From an uncultured Muribaculaceae bacterium (lineage in GTDB: Bacteria; Bacteroidota; Bacteroidia; Bacteroidales; Muribaculaceae), in assembly GCA_910578035.1 (NCBI GenBank), contig CAJTOB010000023.1, forward strand, positions 1 to 43,747: a stretch of DNA of 43,747 nucleotides. The letters are read 5' to 3'. A program made the translations under genes and the position numbers. The notes under the pieces are model-generated. The model was given only the letters and a program-made list of their open reading frames with translations, did not search any database and was not told the DNA's origin. Shown here one piece after another: positions 19,901 through 28,315 of this stretch. Numbering within the stretch: position 1 is the stretch's first letter; every line of letters begins with the position of its first letter.

Positions 19901-20203
19901 GCGATAGAGCTCGACACCGCAGTTGAGCGCTGTCTGGCCGCCGAAGGCAAGCAGAATGCCATCGGGGCGCTCTTTCTCTATTACCCGTTCGACAAAATAT
20001 GGGGTCACCGGCAGAAAGTAGGTCTGGTCGGCCATACCTTCCGAGGTCTGCACTGTGGCAATATTCGGGTTCACCAGCACGGTGGTGACACCTTCTTCGC
20101 GCAGAGCTTTGAGAGCCTGTGCTCCTGAATAATCAAACTCGCCGGCCTCGCCGATTTTGAGGGCGCCGCTTCCTAAAAGCAGCACTTTGCTATATTTCTT
20201 CAT
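16982..20203 (-). CDS. carB: Carbamoyl-phosphate synthase large subunit
   Basis: CarB uses ammonia from CarA, bicarbonate and two ATP to make carbamoyl phosphate for pyrimidines and arginine. At 1073 residues it matches the usual length. It has two homologous ATP-grasp halves: the first opens with LLLGSGALKIGEAGEFDYSG and carries ALGGLGSGFCDN and VIEVNARLSRSSALASKATG; the second opens with VVVLGSGAYRIGSSVEFDWC and carries VIECNLRASRSFPFVSKV. A C-terminal MGS-like regulatory domain (about 930-1073, LLSTGTPKQKADML and YATGGTCQFL) follows. It starts 6 bases after carA, so the two form one operon driven from the carA promoter. Confidence 0.98.
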   Translation of the reverse strand: MKKYSKVLLLGSGALKIGEAGEFDYSGAQALKALREEGVTTVLVNPNIATVQTSEGMADQTYFLPVTPYFVERVIEKERPDGILLAFGGQTALNCGVELYRTGVLKRYGVEVLGTPVQAIMDTEDRELFVEKLNQIDVKTISSEAVDTVDDALRVARGLGYPVIVRAAYALGGLGSGFCDNDAELVALVEKALSFSPQVLVEKSLKGWKEVEYEVVRDRYDNCITVCNMENFDPLGIHTGESIVVAPSQTLSNDDYHYLRSLAIKIIRHIGIVGECNVQYAFDPESMDYRVIEVNARLSRSSALASKATGYPLAFVAAKLALGYGLFDLRNNVTQSTSAFFEPALDYVVVKIPRWDLGKFHGVDRHIGSSMKSVGEVMAIGRTFEEAIQKGLRMIGQGMHGFIENRDFNIPDIDAALQTPTDRRIFVIAKAFAEGYTVDRIHELTKIDRWFLFKLRKIVDTAEELEGFNDLAAVPEILMRQAKQQGFSDFQIGRAVFKDGFTERAEELTMAVRSRRKEIGIVPCVKQIDTLAAEYPAATNYLYLTYNGSYNDVEYTGDHRSVVVLGSGAYRIGSSVEFDWCSVNALMTARKEGWRSVMINYNPETVSTDYDICDRLYFDELTFERVMDILELENPHGVILSVGGQIPNNLATRLDGSGVNILGTSAESIDRAEDRHKFSAMLDSLGIDQPRWRELTSFEDIDSFVAEVGFPVLVRPSYVLSGAAMNVCSNSDELRRFLKLAANVSKKHPVVVSEFIQYAKEIEMDAVAADGEIKAYAISEHIEFAGVHSGDATIQFPPQKLYVETMRRIKKVAGRIAKALNISGPFNIQFLAKNNDIKVIECNLRASRSFPFVSKVLKINFIDLATRVMLGLPVEKPLKSAFDLDYVGVKASQFSFSRLGGADPVLGVDMASTGEVGCLGDDTDAAVLTSLLAVGLRVPHKAVLLSTGTPKQKADMLEAAHLLHRAGLTIYATGGTCQFLNENGIPAVRVYWPSMPESQPQALDLLHNHEVDFVVNIPKNLTGTELSNGRKIRRAAIDLNIPLLTNSRLASAFVRAFTRISLDDIEIKSWQEY

Positions 20204-20209
20204 AATCGC

Positions 20210-21331
20210 CTACAGAAGTGCTATAAAGTCATCGAAAAGGAATTCGGTATCGCGCGGGCCGCTCGAGGCCTCGGGGTGGAACTGGGCCGAGAAGAAAGGC
20301 AGCGTCTTGTGGCGTATGCCTTCGTTTGTTCCGTCGTTCATATTCACAAACAGCGGTTCCCAGTCTTGAGGAAGTGTGTTGTTGTCAACAGCGAAGCCAT
20401 GGTTTTGCGATGTGACAAAACACTGATTGGAGCCTACACGCCGCACAGGCTGGTTGTGGCTGCGATGGCCGTATTTGAGTTTATATGTGTCGGCGCCGGC
20501 CGCCTTTGCAAGGAGCTGGTTGCCCATGCAGATTCCGCAGATTGGCTTGCCCTTTGTCATTGCCTCTCTGATATGCTCTACCGTGGTCTGTGCAAACGCC
20601 GGATTGCCCGGACCGTTGCTGATGAAAAGGCCGTCGGCCTCGATGGTATTGAAATCATAATCCCACGGCACGCGCACAACACGCACGCCACGGCGCAGCA
20701 GACACCTTATTATATTGTGCTTTATGCCGCAGTCTACCAATACAACCGTCTTACGCCCGTCTGCGGCCGGAGCGAGGTCGCCATCGAGTTCCACAGGCTT
20801 TCCGTCGAGCGAATCATACACCAGCGGAACCTTGCACGATGTCAGCGCAATCAGATTTTCCGCGTTGGGATCATAAAAATCGACATCGTCACTACCGTCA
20901 ACTATCACTTTGCCAAGCATGGAGCCATGTGTGCGGAGGTGCTTGGTGAGTGCGCGGGTGTCGATGTCGTACAATCCGGGGATTTTCTCTTGCTTCAGCC
21001 ATTCGGCCAGCGACTTGTCTGCCAGCCAGTGACTATATCGGAAGGCGTAGTCCTGAGCGATAATTGCCCGGCAGTGTATCCTGGAGCCTTCGAAATAATC
21101 TTTGAGCATATCGTCGCCACCAGATGGCGGAACGCCGTAGTTGCCGAGCTGCGGAAAAGTGGTGACGAGAATCTGACCTTCATAGGAAGGGTCGGTGAGG
21201 CTCTCCGGGTAGCCGGTCATGGCGGTATTGAAAACCACTTCCCCGGCCGCTGAGCCTTCATAGCCGAAACTTCGGCCTTGAAATTCTGTGCCGTCCTGCA
21301 GTTTCAGGACTGCGACTTTGGTCGCCTGCAT
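20210..21331 (-). CDS. carA: Carbamoyl-phosphate synthase small subunit (glutaminase)
   Basis: A 373-residue class I glutamine amidotransferase that feeds ammonia to CarB. The N-terminal CPSase domain shows GEVVFNTAMTGYPESLTDPSY; the C-terminal glutaminase has the nucleophile in GICMGNQLLAKAAG (with N where many enzymes have H after the glycine) and the His-Glu pair in AQFHPEASSGP, plus the oxyanion segment ISNGPGNP. The start MQATKVAVLKLQDGTEF at 21331 fits the family N-terminus; a start at 21400 would run into the -7 element. First gene of the carAB operon. Confidence 0.97.
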   Translation of the reverse strand: MQATKVAVLKLQDGTEFQGRSFGYEGSAAGEVVFNTAMTGYPESLTDPSYEGQILVTTFPQLGNYGVPPSGGDDMLKDYFEGSRIHCRAIIAQDYAFRYSHWLADKSLAEWLKQEKIPGLYDIDTRALTKHLRTHGSMLGKVIVDGSDDVDFYDPNAENLIALTSCKVPLVYDSLDGKPVELDGDLAPAADGRKTVVLVDCGIKHNIIRCLLRRGVRVVRVPWDYDFNTIEADGLFISNGPGNPAFAQTTVEHIREAMTKGKPICGICMGNQLLAKAAGADTYKLKYGHRSHNQPVRRVGSNQCFVTSQNHGFAVDNNTLPQDWEPLFVNMNDGTNEGIRHKTLPFFSAQFHPEASSGPRDTEFLFDDFIALL

Positions 21332-21397
21332 AGATGTGTGTAAGTTTGGATTATTAGTTTTGGCGGCCATCACCCTCTGAAAAGAGGTTTGACCGTG

Positions 21398-21428
21398 CAA
21401 AATTACTAATTATTCTCGTTTCGTGCAA
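21398..21428 (-). promoter_or_regulatory. carAB promoter
   Basis: The minus strand reads TTG (21428-21426), 20 bases, TAATTTTG (21405-21398). This fits the Bacteroidetes consensus exactly and leaves a leader of about 60 bases before carA. No PyrR or attenuator-like stem is evident in the leader. Confidence 0.8.
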
Positions 21429-21540
21429 CTGCGCTCAATAAACACAAGCGATATTTCGCAGTAAACACCTCGGCATCATACAGCAAAAAGACAGAAACAA
21501 ATCGCAAAACACAACATTGCGGCAAAAAAACTCCGGATTA

Positions 21541-21572
21541 TTTGCAAAAGTGACAGAAGCGGGTTATATTTG
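21541..21572 (+). promoter_or_regulatory. Promoter of the transglutaminase gene
   Basis: TTTG (21541-21544), 20 bases, TATATTTG (21565-21572). Expected transcription start is near 21579, about 36 bases before the in-frame ATC at 21615, which supports translation beginning near the signal peptide and not at the distant GTG at 21750. Confidence 0.8.
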
Positions 21573-21614
21573 CAACACTCAACCGCCTAATACCTTCTCT
21601 AAAACTTCCCTGCT

Positions 21615-23435
21615 ATCAAGAATACAAACTTTCATCTTTTTATCGCCGCTTTTGCCGCGATATTCTCCTCTTTTATTCTCCATGCTGAAGATGACAATGT
21701 AATAATCGAATCTGAAAACAACATCTACACCATACACGAGAAAAAAGGAGTGATGACCGGCGTGAGATCATCTGAAAACATGGTTTTCACCGCACGCCGC
21801 GCCGACGACTATGCCGATGTATCGGCTATATACAACGAGGACATCACCATCGACAAAGCGTCGGCACCTAACGCCACGCCATATTACCGCTCGATGGAGA
21901 GCGACGATTTTTTCTATGACGGCTCAAGAATATGCTTCATGCGCGTACCGCTCAAGCAAGGTAAGAAAACCCGCGTCGTCTTCGAGCGGACATTCAAGGC
22001 TCCCGAACAGTTTTGTCGCCTCGGCCTGTGGCAAAGATTCCATACGCTCAGTTCCACTACTATAATAAAGGTGCCGGCGGCTCTGGCCGGCAGAATATAT
22101 GTGAAGCCTTACAGATTCCGCGAAGGAATGACCCTGAATGCCGACACCTTGCCGGACGGCGCCATACACTACACCATAACGGCCACCGACATAGCGCCTC
22201 TGCGGAAAGAGCCCGGGGCGCCGTCGCCGGCAATCTCCGAGCCTCACATAATGATTGGCGGCTATTTCGCCGACACAGACGAACTATACTCTCATCTGGC
22301 CTCATTCGTCAGCGAGCCCGAAGATTACGGTGCCGACATATCGGCCCTCGCCGCAGAACTCCGCGCCAAAGCGGCCGACGACCAATCGCTTATCGACACG
22401 ACAGCAGCCTGGGTAAGGCACAATATACGCTACCTCGCCATTGAGCATGGCGAATACGGCGTGCGCCCGGCAGAAGCATCGCAGGTCCTCGCGCATAAAG
22501 CCGGAGACTGCAAAGGGTCTGCCAATCTAATAAAGGCCCTCCTGAAGAGCAACGGCATCGACGCGCGCCTCGTATGGATCGGCACTGAAGGCAAAATTGC
22601 CACCGGCTGGACTGAATTTCCGGCTCTTTCATCGGGCAACCATATGATTGCAGCCGCTATGCTCGGCGACTCCATAATATATCTCGACGGCACAACTGCA
22701 TACTGTCCGCCGGGATATCTGCCACCGTGGCTACGACGACGTTCGGTCCTAATCGAGAACGGCGACCGCCCCTTGCTCTCATCGGTGCCCGACGCTTGCC
22801 GCGAAAGAGACACCGACACCCTCGTGGCCCGCTTCCGCATAGACGGCACAGAACTGAAGGGCACCATCGAGCGACGCGCCTCCGGGGTTATCCACATGGC
22901 TCTGCAACAAACCCTAAGCAACATGCCTCCAAGAGAACATGCCGCTTTTGTAGACCGATATCTGCGCTATCCCAAAAAGAGCGTATCGGTAAACAACACC
23001 GATATACACGCGCCCCGGGGCCGGCAATCCATGACAATACGCGCCGACGTCACCGAGGCGGCATCCGTCATGCGGCTCGGCGACAGGATTCTACTCGACC
23101 TCAAGCCAATACGCAGCACGGCCATAGAGACAGTTTCGGTCAAAGACCGACGTCAGGACTATTGCCTGCCGATAAGCTACACGTCGGTCTACGACTATAT
23201 CGTCGAAATCCCCGAGGGCTATCGCCCCGAGCAACTTCCCGAGACCTTCAGTATAAACGACGAATGGCTACGGGCCGACATCGAATACAGCTTCTCCGAC
23301 GGGCGCATCATATGCCGCGCAATGTGCGCTCCGGCAAGCACCTACGTTCCCCTTCGGTCTCTCGACCAACGCAATGCGTCCGTGCGGGCTCTCCTGCGCG
23401 CCTCCGACACACGCATAGCTTTGATTCCCGAATAA
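21615..23435 (+). CDS. Secreted DUF3857/transglutaminase-fold protein with an apparent ATC start
   Basis: A 606-codon frame. From 21615 it reads IKNTNFHLFIAAF and on through a hydrophobic stretch to LHAEDDN, a convincing signal peptide except that the first codon is ATC. No ATG, GTG or TTG occurs in frame between the upstream stop and 21750. If translation began at GTG 21750 (561 residues) the signal peptide would be lost. Counting from that GTG: a DUF3857-like beta domain (about 10-190), then a transglutaminase core with Cys254 (AGDCKGSA), His298 (SGNHMIAA) and Asp313 (YLDGT), and a C-terminal beta domain. Family members are exported or cell-surface proteins of unclear reaction. It lies 16 bases before a larger paralogue. 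Confidence 0.8.
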   Translation: MKNTNFHLFIAAFAAIFSSFILHAEDDNVIIESENNIYTIHEKKGVMTGVRSSENMVFTARRADDYADVSAIYNEDITIDKASAPNATPYYRSMESDDFFYDGSRICFMRVPLKQGKKTRVVFERTFKAPEQFCRLGLWQRFHTLSSTTIIKVPAALAGRIYVKPYRFREGMTLNADTLPDGAIHYTITATDIAPLRKEPGAPSPAISEPHIMIGGYFADTDELYSHLASFVSEPEDYGADISALAAELRAKAADDQSLIDTTAAWVRHNIRYLAIEHGEYGVRPAEASQVLAHKAGDCKGSANLIKALLKSNGIDARLVWIGTEGKIATGWTEFPALSSGNHMIAAAMLGDSIIYLDGTTAYCPPGYLPPWLRRRSVLIENGDRPLLSSVPDACRERDTDTLVARFRIDGTELKGTIERRASGVIHMALQQTLSNMPPREHAAFVDRYLRYPKKSVSVNNTDIHAPRGRQSMTIRADVTEAASVMRLGDRILLDLKPIRSTAIETVSVKDRRQDYCLPISYTSVYDYIVEIPEGYRPEQLPETFSINDEWLRADIEYSFSDGRIICRAMCAPASTYVPLRSLDQRNASVRALLRASDTRIALIPE

Positions 23436-23451
23436 AAAAATACCATTCAGT

Positions 23452-25599
23452 ATGAAAACACTACGAATCATTTCCTGCATCATTCTGGCACTCGCATCGA
23501 CCGGTGCCGAAGCTGCCGACATGAAATTTTTCAAGAAAGCGGCCAAATATGTATGGGGCGTAAACTCCGAAATGTTCGACGCCGGGCGAGAAATACCCGA
23601 TTCCATCGCAAGCGCCAATTCGGCTGTCATACTGATGAAATATCAGAACCTCTTTGCAGACTACGAGAAAATATCAAACATCGGGGGCGACAAAACTTTT
23701 ACCCGTCGCAAATCATTTACCCGTATAATGGTAAAACTGATGGACCAGAACGGTGTCAAGGAATTCTCGCAACATGAGTTCGGCGAAAGCGAACGGGCCA
23801 AAGCCGGATATTATACGTATATGAAAGCAGACAATGCATTCGGGGCCCGCGTGCACAAGCCCGACGGCACTGTCTCCGACGTCGATTTAAGCCAGGCCTT
23901 TGCGGTCACCGAAGGCAAAAAGGGCAACGAGAAAAATGCCATAAAGCGAAAAATCGACATTCCGGGCCTCGAACCCGGCGATGTCCTGGAGTTTTTCGTT
24001 TATGACGAAGACGAAGTCCAGGAACTCGACCCGAGCCCTATAACAATTGGCTTAGTCAGCCAGTATCCAACCCTCGAGTCGGTAATAGAATGCCGGTTCG
24101 CGCCCGGTATCACAGTCGAATACCGCGCGTATAACGGCGCTCCAAACTTCGAGAAATCTACAGACGACAAAGGATATAACTGCCTGCGCCTGCAGCGCTT
24201 CAATGTGCCGGTTCTCACCGACAAAATCTTGTTGCGAAAGGCGCGTCAACTGCCGTTCTACAAATTCTATACCCTCAACAACACATCGAAAATCCGTTTC
24301 TATCCCTTCACCCGACGCTCAGGCGGCGTAAACGGCAATCTGCCCATAGGCTCGGTATATCGCGACATATCGGCCACCCTCGCCAAATCGGAATATGGAG
24401 CGCATCATCTGCCCGGAGATATCAGGAGACATGTGAAAAACTTCATAAAGAACAACCCGGAGGCCTCCCGCGAAGACATTCTCAAAGCCGCATGGACTTC
24501 AGCTGTTTACGTCAACCGCTTCGACGAGAAAGACTCGGCAAGTGATTTTTGGGTGGCTCTGATGTTTGCAGATGTGGCCCGCAAGCAGGGCTGGGCAGAC
24601 TCTGTTGGCGTAGGCTTCCTCAACTCATGCCTTGACGTGCCGACAGAAGGCATCATAAACTGGCGCCAGCCCGACTTCGGCGTGTTCGCCGACGGCAAAT
24701 TCTACCACGAAAGCTCTACATATTCCTTTCCCGCAGATGAAACACCCTTCATCTATCAGGGCCAGCGCGGAGGCGCCTATACCCAGGACAGGGAGAATCT
24801 CGAACGGTTCAGACTTCCGAAGATATTCACTACCGCCACCACTCCATCGGGCAAAAGCCGCATGAGCATAAGCTGCGACCTGCGTCTCGATGAAGAGAAC
24901 GGTGCCGAAGCTGTGTACTCTGTCGTTCTCACGGGCATCACCAAAGAATTTGTCACCAATCTTACCGACGCTGCTGAGTGGGCTGCCGAAATAGAGAATT
25001 ACCTCGGCATTCCGCAGAACAAGAGATACAAACCGGTTTCATACGATGCCATCGGACGTAAGAAAGAGATTGAAGAAAGCGTGAAAATACTTGCCGACGA
25101 ACATCTGTATTACGGCGAAGACTATGAAATATCCGACATATCAATTGAAAACCGTGGTGTGCGCCCTGACTCGCCTGTGTTCAAAATGACTCTCAAAACC
25201 AAGATGACAGAAATGGCAAGCAACATGGGAAACGACATTCTTGTGCCGGCAGGACGTTTCATAGGCCGTTCGAAGCCTATTACGGGTACAGACCTCCAGC
25301 GGCAGACCGACCTCGACCTGTTCGGTCCTCTGCAAAGCCACACAGACATCAACATTGCCATTCCTGATGGATATGAAGTAGACCAGGCTTCGCTCGAAAA
25401 CCTGAAAACGCTTGTAAACAACCCTCTGGGCATGTTTTATGCCGAAGCCGTAGACAACGGCGACGGCAGCGTGTCGGTACGTGTGCGAAACAAAGTCAAT
25501 GTAGCCAACGCGCCTATCGGGGCCTGGGAAGACTTTCTTAAACTGCACGAAGCCCAGACCACATTTACCGACGCGGTCATACTGTTCAGAAAAAAATAG
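23452..25599 (+). CDS. Secreted DUF3857/transglutaminase-like protein lacking the catalytic cysteine
   Basis: A 715-residue exported protein (signal peptide 1-22, ending AEAA) following the 606-codon transglutaminase gene by 16 bases. It has the same order of domains: DUF3857-like N-terminus (about 50-260), a transglutaminase-like helical and strand core (about 325-430) and a C-terminal DUF3858-like beta domain (about 500-700). Where the partner has GDCKGSANLIKAL, this one has SASDFWVALMFADV, with Phe366 in the place of the nucleophilic Cys, so it is probably not an active transglutaminase or peptidase. A binding or scaffold role next to the active partner is a reasonable inference. No ligand can be named. 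Confidence 0.8.
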   Translation: MKTLRIISCIILALASTGAEAADMKFFKKAAKYVWGVNSEMFDAGREIPDSIASANSAVILMKYQNLFADYEKISNIGGDKTFTRRKSFTRIMVKLMDQNGVKEFSQHEFGESERAKAGYYTYMKADNAFGARVHKPDGTVSDVDLSQAFAVTEGKKGNEKNAIKRKIDIPGLEPGDVLEFFVYDEDEVQELDPSPITIGLVSQYPTLESVIECRFAPGITVEYRAYNGAPNFEKSTDDKGYNCLRLQRFNVPVLTDKILLRKARQLPFYKFYTLNNTSKIRFYPFTRRSGGVNGNLPIGSVYRDISATLAKSEYGAHHLPGDIRRHVKNFIKNNPEASREDILKAAWTSAVYVNRFDEKDSASDFWVALMFADVARKQGWADSVGVGFLNSCLDVPTEGIINWRQPDFGVFADGKFYHESSTYSFPADETPFIYQGQRGGAYTQDRENLERFRLPKIFTTATTPSGKSRMSISCDLRLDEENGAEAVYSVVLTGITKEFVTNLTDAAEWAAEIENYLGIPQNKRYKPVSYDAIGRKKEIEESVKILADEHLYYGEDYEISDISIENRGVRPDSPVFKMTLKTKMTEMASNMGNDILVPAGRFIGRSKPITGTDLQRQTDLDLFGPLQSHTDINIAIPDGYEVDQASLENLKTLVNNPLGMFYAEAVDNGDGSVSVRVRNKVNVANAPIGAWEDFLKLHEAQTTFTDAVILFRKK

Positions 25600-25603
25600 C
25601 GGT

Positions 25604-26359
25604 TCAGCGTGCCTGCAGCCGCATCTCATGTCCGTCGAAGACGGCATAAGTGCGGTGCTTTATCCAGTCGCCGAGAATAATCAGACGGCACGATGCCGTC
25701 ACGGGTTCGTCGACAGCGACATGGTGATGCCCTATTACAATATATTCAAGAGCAGGGTCGGCCGATGCAAGTTCGCGGCAGGCCACCTCGAGCGCAGTAC
25801 GCGCGCGACCTTCAAGCCTTGGCTCGGGTGGCGCGGCCTTGCGGCTGTGCGAGCTCCAGCCGTGGGCAAAGGGCAGCGTCCATCGCGGATGTATGCCCGA
25901 ATACAGTTTCTGGAGAAAACGGCAGCGGAAAGTGCGGCGCAGCAAGCGATAACCAAGCGGCTGTCGGCCGAGGTCATCGCCATGGCCGAGAAAAAAGCGG
26001 ACACCATCGATTTCCACCGTCATTCCTCCGCCCGCAGGGTCGGCTATCTCAATGCCGAGTTCGTCGCGGAGATAGTCGAACAGCCATATATCGTGGTTGC
26101 CCGTAAACCAGACTATGCGTATTCCAGAATCGGCCATTCGCGCAAGCTGGCCGAAAAAACGCACATATCCGCGCGGCACCACCGTGCGGTATTCAAACCA
26201 GTAGTCGAGGATATCGCCGAGCAGATAGACGGTCTTGGCCGTCGGTTCTATCGACTGCAGAAACGCCACCAGCGCCTCCTCGTGGGCGCGTGGGTCGGTG
26301 ATATACGAAGCTCCGAGGTGAGCGTCGCTGAGGAAATATGTGCACGTGCGGCCGCTCAT
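25604..26359 (-). CDS. lpxH: LpxH-like UDP-2,3-diacylglucosamine diphosphatase
   Basis: A 251-residue calcineurin-type metallophosphoesterase. It has the full metal site: SDAHLG (DxH), GDILDYW (GDxxD), FTGNHD, LGHGDD and IGHHH. The combination with YWFEY after the GD motif is typical for the LpxH family, which cleaves UDP-2,3-diacylglucosamine to lipid X in lipid A synthesis at the inner membrane. The start MSGRTCTY at 26359 was preferred over the upstream start at 26410 because ATGA overlaps the stop of the upstream gene by four bases. It converges with the transglutaminase-like gene, leaving four bases between the two. A general UDP-sugar or nucleotide phosphatase remains possible. Confidence 0.82.
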   Translation of the reverse strand: MSGRTCTYFLSDAHLGASYITDPRAHEEALVAFLQSIEPTAKTVYLLGDILDYWFEYRTVVPRGYVRFFGQLARMADSGIRIVWFTGNHDIWLFDYLRDELGIEIADPAGGGMTVEIDGVRFFLGHGDDLGRQPLGYRLLRRTFRCRFLQKLYSGIHPRWTLPFAHGWSSHSRKAAPPEPRLEGRARTALEVACRELASADPALEYIVIGHHHVAVDEPVTASCRLIILGDWIKHRTYAVFDGHEMRLQAR

Positions 26360-26676
26360 AGCAGCCCGAGTTCGAGTTTGGCCTCCTCGCTCATCATATC
26401 CTGGGTCCATTCCGGCTCAAACACAATGTTTACCGTCACAGACTCTATGCCGTCGATTGACTCAAGTTTCATGCGCACGTCTTCCATTATAAAATCGGCC
26501 ATAGGGCAGTTGGGAGCCGTCAGGGTCATATCTACGGTCAGATTGCCACTATCGTCAATATCTATTTTATAGACAAGTCCAAGACTATAGATATCGACAG
26601 GTATCTCGGGGTCATAGACTGTGCGGAGCATCTCTACGACCTTCTCTTCAAGCTTCAATCGTTCTTCTGGTGTCAT
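26356..26676 (-). CDS. MIP18/DUF59 family iron-sulfur assembly factor (SufT-like)
   Basis: A 106-residue single-domain protein of the MIP18 (DUF59, PaaD/SufT) family, cytoplasmic, thought to help mature Fe-S proteins. It shows VYDPEIPVDIYSLGLVY and the conserved LTAPNCPM cysteine motif, at the usual length for the family. No suf genes are near; it is coupled by a four-base overlap to the LpxH-like gene. The -7 element lies only about 8 bases before the ATG, so the message may be nearly leaderless. Confidence 0.9.
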   Translation of the reverse strand: MTPEERLKLEEKVVEMLRTVYDPEIPVDIYSLGLVYKIDIDDSGNLTVDMTLTAPNCPMADFIMEDVRMKLESIDGIESVTVNIVFEPEWTQDMMSEEAKLELGLL

Positions 26677-26683
26677 ATAGCTG

Positions 26684-26691
26684 CAAAATTA
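26684..26691 (-). promoter_or_regulatory. -7 element of the SufT-like/lpxH operon
   Basis: The minus strand reads TAATTTTG, about 8 bases before the ATG at 26676. No TTG at the expected distance. Confidence 0.5.
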
Positions 26692-26734
26692 TGAATTTTT
26701 CTGTGTAATATACCTCTTTTATAATTAAAAATAG

Positions 26735-26742
26735 TAACTTTG
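26735..26742 (+). promoter_or_regulatory. -7 element of the barrel/nagB operon
   Basis: TAACTTTG matches TAnnTTTG and lies about 60 bases before the ATG at 26805; divergent to the SufT-like promoter. Confidence 0.55.
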
Positions 26743-26804
26743 CGGCGCGCAAGCATAGTTTTGACTCTATTAATAAAATACATATCAACCATTTAAGATA
26801 CAAT

Positions 26805-27446
26805 ATGAAAATATTGAAGACCATTCTCGCCGTAGGTGCTATTGTGCTTGCCGCGGCAATTCCCGCATCAGCCCAGTTCCGTATCGGCCCCCGTCTGGGC
26901 ACGGAAGTAAACTCCATGCGCCTCAACAAGAGTGTATTCGACAACGACAACCGCGCCGGCTTCACCGGCGGCGTGCAGATGGAATTCAATGTTCCGGTGG
27001 TAAACGTCGGCTTCGACCTCTCGGTGATGTACGTACACCGTGTGAGCCAGAGCACTATCGACAATACCTCCACCGATGCAGCCGACAATGCCGCCCTCAA
27101 TTCCTCGCGCCTCAAAAACCGCGACTACATAGAAATCCCACTCAACTTCAAATATAAAATCGGGCTACCCTTAATCGGAAAAGTATTCACGCCCTACCTT
27201 TTCACCGGTCCCAGCTTCGCATTCCTCACATCGAAGACAGCAATCACAGATGTGTACAAGAACAAAAAATTCGACCTGGCCTGGAACTTCGGTGTCGGCG
27301 TTCAGCTCATATCGCATCTTCAGATTGGCGCATCCTACGGCCTCGGCATGACAAAAACTGTCGAAACCCTCTCGGGATATACCGGCGCCCAGCCTATCGA
27401 AGGCAAAAACAACTACTGGACAATCACAGCCGCGTGGCTATTCTAA
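26805..27446 (+). CDS. PorT-like outer-membrane beta-barrel protein
   Basis: A 213-residue exported barrel protein: signal peptide 1-24 (ending PASAQ), then FRIGPRLGTEVNSM and successive amphipathic strands (GFTGGVQMEFNVPVVNVGFDLSV, given here as the second and third strands) and a terminal WTITAAWLF ending in Phe. It fits the 'porin family / outer membrane protein beta-barrel' group common in Bacteroidetes. It precedes nagB by 35 bases and is probably cotranscribed with it, although no functional link between the two is evident. Confidence 0.78.
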   Translation: MKILKTILAVGAIVLAAAIPASAQFRIGPRLGTEVNSMRLNKSVFDNDNRAGFTGGVQMEFNVPVVNVGFDLSVMYVHRVSQSTIDNTSTDAADNAALNSSRLKNRDYIEIPLNFKYKIGLPLIGKVFTPYLFTGPSFAFLTSKTAITDVYKNKKFDLAWNFGVGVQLISHLQIGASYGLGMTKTVETLSGYTGAQPIEGKNNYWTITAAWLF

Positions 27447-27481
27447 TTCCCTCATAACTATTTCATCATTATTTATTGCAC

Positions 27482-28294
27482 ATGAGACTCATTATTGAAG
27501 AAAATTACGACAAGCTGTCGCAGTGGGCGGCCAACTATGTTGCATCGCGCATCAACGAAGCCAACCCGACTCCCGAACATCCTTTCATTCTCGGCTGCCC
27601 CACCGGCAGCTCGCCTCTGGGTATGTACCGCGCTCTCATCGAGCTGTACAAGCAAGGCAAGGTCTCGTTCAAAAATGTTGTCACCTTCAACATGGACGAA
27701 TATGTAAACCTCCCCGAGGAACACCCTGAAAGCTACCACTCGTTCATGTGGAACAACTTCTTCAGCCACATCGACATACCCCGCGAAAACGTAAACATTC
27801 TCAACGGCAATGCCGAAGACCCCGAAGCCGAATGCAAGCGCTTCGAAGAGAAAATAGCCTCCTACGGCGGCATAGACCTCTTCATGGGCGGCGTAGGCCC
27901 CGACGGACACATCGCCTTCAACGAGCCCGGCTCGAGCCTCACATCGCGCACACGCATGAAGACCCTCACACAGGACACCATCATCGCCAACTCGCGCTTC
28001 TTCGAAAGCAACGTCAATCTCGTGCCTAAAACCGCCCTCACTGTAGGCGTAGGCACTGTCATGGATGCCCGTAGCGTACTCCTGCTTGTCAACGGCCACA
28101 ACAAGGCCCGCGCCCTCAAGCACGGCGTAGAAGGCGGCATAAGCCAGATGTGGACCATTTCTGCCCTCCAGATGCACCCCAAGGCCATCATCGTGGCCGA
28201 CGAGGCCGCATGCGACGAGCTCAAAGTAGGCACTTACCGATACTTCAAAGATATCGAAGCTGCCAACCTCGACCCCGAAACCATAGCTCTCTAA
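27482..28294 (+). CDS. nagB: Glucosamine-6-phosphate deaminase
   Basis: NagB converts glucosamine 6-phosphate to fructose 6-phosphate and ammonia, the last step in amino-sugar use. The protein has 270 residues, close to the E. coli enzyme. Signatures are the substrate loop CPTGSSPLGMYRAL, the catalytic NMDEYV, and GVGPDGHIAFNEPGSS with the Asp-His pair, followed by VGVGTVMDA. I chose ATG at 27482; the TTG six bases earlier adds nothing. It ends just before a strong terminator. Cytoplasmic. Confidence 0.97.
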   Translation: MRLIIEENYDKLSQWAANYVASRINEANPTPEHPFILGCPTGSSPLGMYRALIELYKQGKVSFKNVVTFNMDEYVNLPEEHPESYHSFMWNNFFSHIDIPRENVNILNGNAEDPEAECKRFEEKIASYGGIDLFMGGVGPDGHIAFNEPGSSLTSRTRMKTLTQDTIIANSRFFESNVNLVPKTALTVGVGTVMDARSVLLLVNGHNKARALKHGVEGGISQMWTISALQMHPKAIIVADEAACDELKVGTYRYFKDIEAANLDPETIAL

Positions 28295-28315
28295 AAGACG
28301 CTCAGATAAACACAG

